From Candidatus Cloacimonadota bacterium (lineage in GTDB: Bacteria > Cloacimonadota > Cloacimonadia > Cloacimonadales > Cloacimonadaceae): a DNA stretch of 64,000 bases. Below, piece after piece: positions 57,436 through 64,000 of the stretch. The first letter of the stretch is position 1. Every line of letters starts with the position of its first letter. The notes beneath the pieces are model-generated. The model ran no database searches, was not told the origin of the DNA, and worked only from the letters and a program-made list of their open reading frames with translations. The DNA lies in contig JAKOXG010000018.1 in NCBI GenBank assembly GCA_029781115.1, positions 62,001-126,000 on the forward strand, in the 5' to 3' direction. Position numbers and translations under genes: made by a program.

Positions 57436-60195
57436 TCAGTCCACGGTAATGGATTTGGACACGTTTTTGGGCACGTCGGGATGCACGCCGTGGTCCGCTA
57501 TACCCAGCCTGTCCAGCTTCTTCATCTTGCGCACGCTCATCTTGAAAGCCAAAAGCTGCAAGACGACGGTAGCCGAGAAGCAGGTGAGCAGGCTGTCACC
57601 GGTTTTGGGCAGGAAGATGTAGTTCCACCCGTAATAAAGCTCTTCATTGGGCTTGGTGGCTGCGTTCTTGCGCAGCTTATCGTTTTCTTCGGCAATCACA
57701 TAGGTATCAGCACCACGGATCTTGTGTGTGTTGATCTGAGAGATGGTGAGGTTCACGTCTCTCTCGCTGGGCCCCGTGATGTAGATCAGGGGATAGTTTC
57801 GATACATGGGCTGGATAAAGTCTTTCTCTTTGGTGATCTGGTTGAATATCCTGTAGCCTTCGGGACTGAGGTTGAAGGGTTTGGCTGCGGTAAAGATCCA
57901 GGCACTGAGCGCCCTGACGATCTCGATCATCTCCTTGCGATCTATGTTATTCTCGGTGCAGAGCTCGCCGACTTCATCCAAAGCATCGGTGAAGGCTTTG
58001 CTGTAGTTGCGCACGTGCTTGAGGCCAAAGACGGTGTTTTTGCCCAGGATGGTATTTGGCCCGTGTTTAAACTCGCTGGCTTCCTTGCCTTCGGCGTGGT
58101 TGAGTACCGTTTCCCTGATCTTCAAAGCTCCTTCCATGGCCACTCCGGTGATTTTGGTAGCCAAAATGTGCAAGGAAGGCTCCATGTAGATCTTGGCTGC
58201 CACAGCATCGATGATATCTGCAGTATTGGTGATGGTTTCCTTGATCAGTTCCGGGATGTAGGCCAAGCTCTTCAAGCGCGCTTCCAGCCTGGCTTGCCTT
58301 TGGCTCTTTTCCTGCTCTGTCCAGCCGTTTTCTGTCTCCTCGAGGATCATCTTTGCGGTGCGGATCGCCAAGTAATAGAGCAGCGTGATCTGGTTCATAA
58401 AGCTTTTGGTGGCCGGCACCGCGATCTCGGGGCCGCAGAGGATGGGGATGGCCACATCGCTCTTTTCCTGTCCCAGCGTGGAGTTCATGTTGTTTACCAA
58501 CACCACCTTGGACACGTCCAGACCGGAGGAGTCAATATCGTTGAAGATGTCGATCAAATCCTTGGTTTCGCCGGATTGCGAGACTCCGATGATCAGGTCA
58601 TGATCCTTCAGGCATTGTGAAAATTCGCCCCTGAAGTCGCCCGGCAGGATGGGGATGATCTCAAAGCCGGCAATTTCATTGAAGAACAGCGAACCCACCT
58701 TGGTGGCATGAAAGCTGGTTCCGCAGGCGATTGTATAGGCACGGCGCTGGTGTTGGACGGTCGTCTTGATCAGCTCTAAAAAGCTGAGCACTTCCTTTTC
58801 AAATTCGTCGACGCTCTTCAACTCACACACGCTGTCTAAAGCCTTGGCCAGAGCAATGCGGGAGAGCTCATATTCGTCGCCAATCAGGTCGATAAAGACG
58901 TTTTTCTCATTGCTGAAGAAGTATTTCTTATCAAAGTCTTGTTTGACAGCCACATCAAAGATCTCAGGGAAGTCCTTTCGGCAAATGGGGAAGAACTTCT
59001 TCCATTGAGCGGATGAATGATAGTCATCAAACACCTTCTCACGGCTGGCAGGGTCTTCTGCCTGCATCAGCTGGGCGACCAGCTCTTCCAAAGACTGGGT
59101 TAGCTTGTTGCTTTCCAAGAGCTTAAACATCCTCTTGCCAGTGTTTGAACCACCCAAAAAGAGCTTCACCAGCTTACCTGTGGATTCCACCTCGGCAAAG
59201 ATTTCCTGCTCCATAAAGAACTCATACTCCGGCAAGAGCTGCACGTCTTCTGCCCTCAGCTTGGAATAAACCGCTTGAGTAGGGATCTTATCGCCTTTGG
59301 CATAGGTCTCATCAGGCTGGTTAAAGTGTTTAAAACAAAGGTCTTTACCGGCATACACCTGGAAGTAATCCGCGTTGTATTCCACAAACTCGCCTTCACG
59401 CAGATTCACCAACATCTTGGTAAACTTAAGCACGGCAGTGAGATCGCTGGAAGCCAAGGCAAACTTTCCTCCATCCAGCTCTCCGACGCCAAAATAGAGA
59501 CTGCTGCCGCTCTTGATCGCCCAAAGCGTGCGTGTCTTGGGATGCACGATCACCGCAGCAAAGGAACCCACCAGGTCTTGCCCGGCACTCACGATAGCCC
59601 TGCGCATGCAAGCCTTGATCTTTTCTGCATCCTTTGGTTCACCGGCTTTTTCGAGCTCGATGTCAAAGTAGTGCTCCACCGTGTGAACCACGATCTCGCC
59701 ATCGTTGTCGCTCACCACTGTGTGGCCTTCCTTGGTGAGAAATGCCTTGAGCTCACGCGTGTTGGTGATATTTCCATTGTGAGCACCATATAGATGCCGT
59801 TTACACTTAACTTCATGGGGCTGAGCGTTTTCCTTGGTAACAGCACCAAAGGTCGCCCAACGCACCTGTCCACAAAAGATCTGCCCCTTCTGGCGTTCGA
59901 TGCCCAAGGTCTTGACCAAGGTGCTGGGAGCGCCCACATCCTTGAGCAATACTATGTTTTCGCCCTCCGCCTGGAATGCGGCTCCGGTGGAATCAAAGCC
60001 CCTATACTCCAGTGCTTTGAGCAGTTGCGAGGCATATTGCCCCAAGTTTGTCTGCACTTTTGCCAAAGCTAAACCCAAGACTCCACATCCCGTTCCAAAG
60101 ACGGGTATGCGAATGCTGGGGTTGAACTTAGCCACTTTCCCGGCCAAGCGTTGCAGCCAGGAATTGTAAACCATTAACACACTCTTCATCATCAT
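57436..60195 (-). CDS. glmS: GlmS-type glutamine:fructose-6-phosphate aminotransferase, long form (919 aa)
   Basis: It makes glucosamine-6-P for the cell envelope. The glutamine amidotransferase domain starts at about 37 (GTGCGVLGLALAK) with EYRGFDSTG, RWATFG (112-117), HNG (139-141) and SDNDGE; two SIS domains are at about 485-640 and 680-860 (CGTSFHATKVG, VSQSGETKDL, ending PKNVSKSITVD). It is about 310 residues longer than E. coli GlmS. The nucleophile Cys, residue 1 in most, is Cys37 here with no start codon beside it, so a propeptide must be removed. About 110 extra residues lie between FMEQEI (about 327) and the first SIS domain. Overlaps ispD by 4 bp. Confidence 0.88.
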   Translation of the reverse strand: MMMKSVLMVYNSWLQRLAGKVAKFNPSIRIPVFGTGCGVLGLALAKVQTNLGQYASQLLKALEYRGFDSTGAAFQAEGENIVLLKDVGAPSTLVKTLGIERQKGQIFCGQVRWATFGAVTKENAQPHEVKCKRHLYGAHNGNITNTRELKAFLTKEGHTVVSDNDGEIVVHTVEHYFDIELEKAGEPKDAEKIKACMRRAIVSAGQDLVGSFAAVIVHPKTRTLWAIKSGSSLYFGVGELDGGKFALASSDLTAVLKFTKMLVNLREGEFVEYNADYFQVYAGKDLCFKHFNQPDETYAKGDKIPTQAVYSKLRAEDVQLLPEYEFFMEQEIFAEVESTGKLVKLFLGGSNTGKRMFKLLESNKLTQSLEELVAQLMQAEDPASREKVFDDYHSSAQWKKFFPICRKDFPEIFDVAVKQDFDKKYFFSNEKNVFIDLIGDEYELSRIALAKALDSVCELKSVDEFEKEVLSFLELIKTTVQHQRRAYTIACGTSFHATKVGSLFFNEIAGFEIIPILPGDFRGEFSQCLKDHDLIIGVSQSGETKDLIDIFNDIDSSGLDVSKVVLVNNMNSTLGQEKSDVAIPILCGPEIAVPATKSFMNQITLLYYLAIRTAKMILEETENGWTEQEKSQRQARLEARLKSLAYIPELIKETITNTADIIDAVAAKIYMEPSLHILATKITGVAMEGALKIRETVLNHAEGKEASEFKHGPNTILGKNTVFGLKHVRNYSKAFTDALDEVGELCTENNIDRKEMIEIVRALSAWIFTAAKPFNLSPEGYRIFNQITKEKDFIQPMYRNYPLIYITGPSERDVNLTISQINTHKIRGADTYVIAEENDKLRKNAATKPNEELYYGWNYIFLPKTGDSLLTCFSATVVLQLLAFKMSVRKMKKLDRLGIADHGVHPDVPKNVSKSITVD

Positions 60196-60893
60196 GATAA
60201 ATCCTTTCTATAGTGTTTGACGAGCAGCTCAGCCAATAGCAGGTCTGCTTCATCCGTAATCTTGATATTCAATGCATCCGATTCCAATGCCCTCACCTCT
60301 GCCCCATAGTGTTGCACCAAAGCTGCATCATCAGTAGCCTCAAAGCCATCTTGCCTTGCTCTTTGGTGAGCATCATAGATGAGCTGGTATTCAAAAGCTT
60401 GTGGCGTGAGAGCTTGCACCAAGTTTTCCCTGGGAACATGCCTGATGATCAGACCATCCTTCACCTCTTTGATACTGGGTTTGACCTTGGCCACAGGGAT
60501 CACCGCCGGACAGCGCTTCAGCTCCTGAGCAAGCTCTTCTATCAGCTTCTCTTGGAGCAAAGGACGCACCCCGTCATGGATAAACACCCGGCCACAGTTT
60601 TGCGGACAGGCCTGAAGAGCTTTGTAGACGGATTCCTGCCTGGTTTTCCCACCGGCAATCACCTTGATACTTTTACCTAATCGATGCTCTTTTATCAAGT
60701 TATCAGTGGTCTCCAGCTCATCTGCGGGTGCGGTCACCACAATCTCACCTATCAGCGGAGATTTTACAAAAGGAATGATAGCACGAATCAAGACAGGAAG
60801 CCCATCCAGCAGCATAAACTGCTTCTTGAGTTTGCCACCCATCCTGAGCCCACTGCCAGCGGCAGTGACGATGGCTACATTCACTCCTTCCAT
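60192..60893 (-). CDS. ispD: 2-C-methyl-D-erythritol 4-phosphate cytidylyltransferase
   Basis: A 233-residue nucleotidyltransferase of the MEP route. VTAAGSGLRMGGKLKKQFMLLDGLPVL (CTP-binding start), GGKTRQESVYKAL, IHDGVRPL, and TDDAALVQHYGAEV are characteristic. Overlaps the radical SAM gene by 13 bp and glmS by 4 bp. Confidence 0.95.
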   Translation of the reverse strand: MEGVNVAIVTAAGSGLRMGGKLKKQFMLLDGLPVLIRAIIPFVKSPLIGEIVVTAPADELETTDNLIKEHRLGKSIKVIAGGKTRQESVYKALQACPQNCGRVFIHDGVRPLLQEKLIEELAQELKRCPAVIPVAKVKPSIKEVKDGLIIRHVPRENLVQALTPQAFEYQLIYDAHQRARQDGFEATDDAALVQHYGAEVRALESDALNIKITDEADLLLAELLVKHYRKDLS

Positions 60894-61828
60894 AGATAAA
60901 ACACCCCTCTGGCCTCGCGCTTCACGTTGAGTTTGCCTTGGAGATTGAACTCGCGCAGGATCTTGCTAACCTCGTTGATGTGTACACCCAAGGTGACGGA
61001 AAGGTCTTCTGCAGTGCAAGGACGGCGCAGGAGCACAGCCCGGATCTGTGAAATGAAGTCCTCACTCACCGGCTGCAACACAGGCAGCGCGGCTTTGGCA
61101 ATCACTTCCACCGGCATAGTCAAGCGCGATGAAAACAGCCTTTGGATGCCATGCAGCAATTTCGGCGGCGCAGCTTGCACCCATTCCTCCGCCCCGGGAC
61201 GATCAAGCGCATTGAGCTGCACCAGATCCGGCTTGATTTTCTCAATGGCATTTATCAGCGCTTCCAGCTCTTCCGGCACGTCGTTTATGCCTTGGATGAT
61301 AAACACTTCCAGCCATATTTGTCCCTCATATTCACTCCTGAGGTCTATCAAGCTTTGGATCAGCGTTTCTATCCTGAGCTGAGGATGCGGACGGTTTATC
61401 TTTTCATAGCTCGCTTGCGTAGCGGAATCCAGGGATGGCAAAATCAGATCGCAGGGGATGATCTCCTCACGCAACTGCTTGTCAAATAGCAGGGTTCCGT
61501 TGGTGAGCAGAGCCAGTTTATATTCCGGATAATAGGTTTTGATGTGTTGCACCACCCTTCCGATGCCACTATTGAGAGTTGGCTCTCCGGCGCCTGAAAA
61601 GGTAATGTAATCGAGATAGGGCTTTGGTTTTAGAGCCCGATCAATCTCTTCCAAGATGCCGTCTATTTCGATGTATTCTGCTCGCTCTATCAAAAGGTCG
61701 GTAGTGCGCTGAACTTCACAATAGACGCAGTTTAAGCTACAGTATTTGAAGGGTGCCAAATCCACGCCCAAGCTTAGGCCAAGGCGTCTGGAATTTACAG
61801 GGCCAAACAGATGACGGTATTTACTCAT
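60881..61828 (-). CDS. Radical SAM protein with C-terminal winged helix
   Basis: A 315-residue radical SAM enzyme, COG0731-like. The cluster motif is CSLNCVYCE (about 30-38), followed by FSGAGEPTLN and LALLTNGTLL. After about residue 245 comes a winged-helix-like domain (RPCTAEDLSVTLGVHINEVSKILREFNLQGKL), which would be unusual for a metabolic enzyme. The substrate is unknown. It begins directly after the bamA stop and overlaps ispD by 13 bp. Confidence 0.85.
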   Translation of the reverse strand: MSKYRHLFGPVNSRRLGLSLGVDLAPFKYCSLNCVYCEVQRTTDLLIERAEYIEIDGILEEIDRALKPKPYLDYITFSGAGEPTLNSGIGRVVQHIKTYYPEYKLALLTNGTLLFDKQLREEIIPCDLILPSLDSATQASYEKINRPHPQLRIETLIQSLIDLRSEYEGQIWLEVFIIQGINDVPEELEALINAIEKIKPDLVQLNALDRPGAEEWVQAAPPKLLHGIQRLFSSRLTMPVEVIAKAALPVLQPVSEDFISQIRAVLLRRPCTAEDLSVTLGVHINEVSKILREFNLQGKLNVKREARGVFYLWKE

Positions 61829-64000
61829 TTAAAAGGTTGTTCCAAATTGCAGGTGCGGTTCCCAGCCGCCTTCATCGAGGTTGTAAGCATAGTCAAAACC
61901 AATGAGACCAAAGGGACTACGAATGCGCACTCCGGCGCCGGTGCCTTTCTTAAACTTCAAGAAGTTGAATTCTCTCATCTTGTTGAAGCTATCTCCGGCA
62001 TCGAAGAAGCCCAGGAAGATGATCTGATCACCCGCAATGGGGTATCCTATTTCTGCACTGAAGATTATGGCTCTGGTTCCGCCTCCGGGAGGGCCCACGC
62101 TACGATCAGGATAGCCACGGATGCCATCCACACCTGTGCCTCCCAGATAAAACTTTTCATCCGGCGGTGCATCTTTACTTCTTCCGTAGGGCATCACATA
62201 ACCAAAGCGCCACTTATTCCTCAGCGTGATCTTTTCCCATGCTTCGGCAAACCAGCTCACCTGCATAATCTGCTTGAAATAATCGAAGTCACCGCCCAGG
62301 ATGCCGCCTGCAAGCTCTGAAAACACCGTAACTTGCGAGCCTCTGGTGGGGAAAAAGATATTGTCACGCGAGTCACGGCTGATGGTGGCATTCACGGCGC
62401 TGGTATACCTCCAGGAAAGCGAATCCAGCTCGATCAAGGTCGCATTGGCCAAAGAATCCGCCATGATCTTGTCCATGTTGGTGATGCGGTATTTTTTGCT
62501 GTAGAGGGAGTAGCTGCCTACGATGCGGGTGCGGTCTATCCAAGGCAGGTATTGCCCCAGGCGCAGACTGGCTCCCCGCGTCGAAATCTTGTAATGAAAT
62601 GAGCTCCAATCCTTTTGTGTGTAGTAGAGATTGGCACCGAAAAGGATGTCTGTATCATACAGATTGGGGTTGGTGAAGCCCAGCTCAAAGTTCTGAACGC
62701 TCCCACCAAATTCCCAGCTCAAGTTGCCAGCCCAGTTGTTGCCAAAGAGATTGTTTTGCGAGACCGAAAGCTGTCCCACAAACTTATCTTGGCTATTGTA
62801 TCCCACGCCACCATTGGCCACACCCGAATGCTTATCCGTCACATCCAGATAGAGGTCGATGTCGCCATTTTGATTGATGGGCACATAGTCCAAGCCAATA
62901 TCCGGCTCAAAGAAACCCAGGTTGTAGATATTCTGCTGACTGCGTATCACTTGGCTCTGACGGTAATAATCCCCGGGAGCGATGTCCAATTGACGCCTGA
63001 TCACCTTTTCCTTGGTGCGTCTGTTGCCAGCAATATGGATCTGCCTCACCTTGGCCCGTGAACCTTCATTAACCTTAAGGGTCACAAACAATTCATTGTC
63101 ATTGCGGCTTTTCTCATGCTGGATATGCGTGTAGATGTAGCCCTCATCAAAATACAGGGAGTAGACTTTACCCAGTTGCTTTTCAAACTTTGCCTCGTCA
63201 AAAGGCTCTCCTATTTTCTGGGTGAACTGGGAAAGAATCGTGTTGGTATCAAAGTTTTCATTGCCTTCCACCGAAATTCCACCCATCAGGTATCTCTCAC
63301 CCTCATTTATCACGATCTTGAGCTGCAAATCCTTTTCATTCAAGGAGATCAACTCCCAAGGACCAATCTTCACATCCACATAGCCCCTCTGCTTGTAATA
63401 GGTGGCCAAGTTGACCAGGTCTGTCTCAAACTTCTCCTGTTCAAAGCGACCCGAACGCAGCAGTGACGCCACTTTGGTCTTCATTCTCTTTTGCAGGGCT
63501 GCAGATTCTATCTGCTCGTTACCCTCGAAGATAATGGATTTGAGAGCTACCCTTTTCCCTTCCTCAACCTCTACTTTCACTCGCACTCGATTGGTCTCAT
63601 CCACGTTTTCAAAGATGGTCACCCTCACGTTGTTAAATCCCTTGCTCTTATATTCTTTGCTGAGCTTTTGTTGCAGGGTATTCTTCTGATATTCGCTCCA
63701 AAAACTACCCACTCTCAGGCTGATGAGCTCATCAACTTTATCCTTCTTGACCGCCTTCATGCCCAAGAACTCGATATTGGCCAATACCGGGTTTTCCACC
63801 ACTCTGATGATCAGGTTCACACCCGTGTTATAAACCTCGGAATGCACCTGAATATCCTTGTAAACCCCCATCTTGTAAAGGGTTTTGATGGCACTCGCCA
63901 CCTGCTCAGGATCAAGAGGGTCGCCCACTCTGATGCCAATCGCTGAAGTAGCCAACTCCGCAGAAGTGGTCTTATTGCCTTCCACCTTGATGGCGTATAT
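61829..64000 (-). CDS. bamA: Outer membrane protein assembly factor BamA (5' end outside window)
   Basis: At least 723 residues; the frame is open through position 64000, so the start lies outside. POTRA domains fill about the first 330 visible residues (VRVGDPLDPEQVASAIKTLYKMG, AGNRRTKEKVIRRQLDIAPGDYYR). The Omp85 beta-barrel follows, with the plug motif GGTGVDGIRGYPDRSVGPPGGG and GAGVRIRSPFGLIGFDYAY, ending in the C-terminal Phe (LQFGTTF), the usual barrel signal. It inserts outer-membrane proteins and shows the cell has an outer membrane. Confidence 0.95.
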   Translation of the reverse strand: MYAIKVEGNKTTSAELATSAIGIRVGDPLDPEQVASAIKTLYKMGVYKDIQVHSEVYNTGVNLIIRVVENPVLANIEFLGMKAVKKDKVDELISLRVGSFWSEYQKNTLQQKLSKEYKSKGFNNVRVTIFENVDETNRVRVKVEVEEGKRVALKSIIFEGNEQIESAALQKRMKTKVASLLRSGRFEQEKFETDLVNLATYYKQRGYVDVKIGPWELISLNEKDLQLKIVINEGERYLMGGISVEGNENFDTNTILSQFTQKIGEPFDEAKFEKQLGKVYSLYFDEGYIYTHIQHEKSRNDNELFVTLKVNEGSRAKVRQIHIAGNRRTKEKVIRRQLDIAPGDYYRQSQVIRSQQNIYNLGFFEPDIGLDYVPINQNGDIDLYLDVTDKHSGVANGGVGYNSQDKFVGQLSVSQNNLFGNNWAGNLSWEFGGSVQNFELGFTNPNLYDTDILFGANLYYTQKDWSSFHYKISTRGASLRLGQYLPWIDRTRIVGSYSLYSKKYRITNMDKIMADSLANATLIELDSLSWRYTSAVNATISRDSRDNIFFPTRGSQVTVFSELAGGILGGDFDYFKQIMQVSWFAEAWEKITLRNKWRFGYVMPYGRSKDAPPDEKFYLGGTGVDGIRGYPDRSVGPPGGGTRAIIFSAEIGYPIAGDQIIFLGFFDAGDSFNKMREFNFLKFKKGTGAGVRIRSPFGLIGFDYAYNLDEGGWEPHLQFGTTF

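Overview
The window reads as a stretch of chromosome from an anaerobic Gram-negative bacterium of the FCB group, most likely a Candidatus Cloacimonadota (Cloacimonas-like) genome. The reasons are a BamA outer-membrane assembly gene, many very large secreted proteins with C-terminal sorting-type domains, gingipain-like C25 and M6 proteases, and a ferredoxin-dependent 2-oxoacid oxidoreductase set beside methylmalonyl-CoA epimerase. The taxon is an inference from gene content; no rRNA gene is present. I saw no tRNA, CRISPR array, transposase, integrase or reverse transcriptase.

Layout. 1-8187 is a tight minus-strand operon read in the order tilS, hpt, ftsH, hslV, hslU, pgeF-like, DUF342/FapA-like, plus the start of one more exported protein; most junctions overlap by 4-8 bp. 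8188-9200 is repeat DNA holding a small four-helix-bundle gene. 9208-21150 encodes three secreted proteins, one of 2787 residues. 21151-22660 is about 1 kb of leader and repeat DNA followed by a second four-helix-bundle gene. 22652-26683 is the conserved rpmH-rnpA-yidD-yidC-khpB block with a metallo-hydrolase at its end. 26684-27780 is repeat DNA with a third four-helix-bundle gene. 27781-46892 encodes secreted proteases (M6, M14, and two paralogous C25 enzymes) separated by repeat DNA. 47533-49662 is the only plus-strand part (ArsR/SdpI pair and xth). 49668-64000 is minus-strand housekeeping: a CAP protein, a DUF5683-like protein, a pyridoxal kinase-like gene, mce, korCBAD, an aminotransferase, a SpoVG-like gene, ispF, a long glmS, ispD, a radical SAM gene and bamA (cut by the window edge).

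The most unusual content lies between genes. Nearly every large intergenic space is filled by arrays of 7-bp repeats of one degenerate family (AGGTGTT, AGGGGTT, AGGTTTT, AGTCGTC, AGTAGTC, AGTTGTG). The arrays are joined through a fixed boundary (CTGCGCTGG) to hairpin modules, and to an 88-bp structured element present four times. Three genes for four-helix-bundle proteins (the 23S rRNA intervening-sequence protein/Avd-like family) lie inside these arrays. In two of them the array supplies the stop codon and begins 5 to 7 bp upstream of the ATG. I consider this pairing of a four-helix-bundle gene with a heptamer array and a hairpin the best candidate for an undescribed, possibly mobile, system in the window.

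The protein-coding part is coherent: protein quality control and membrane insertion (FtsH, HslUV, YidC/YidD, BamA), a large exported protease and adhesin repertoire for external protein, and amino-acid fermentation through 2-oxoacid:ferredoxin oxidation and the methylmalonyl-CoA route.
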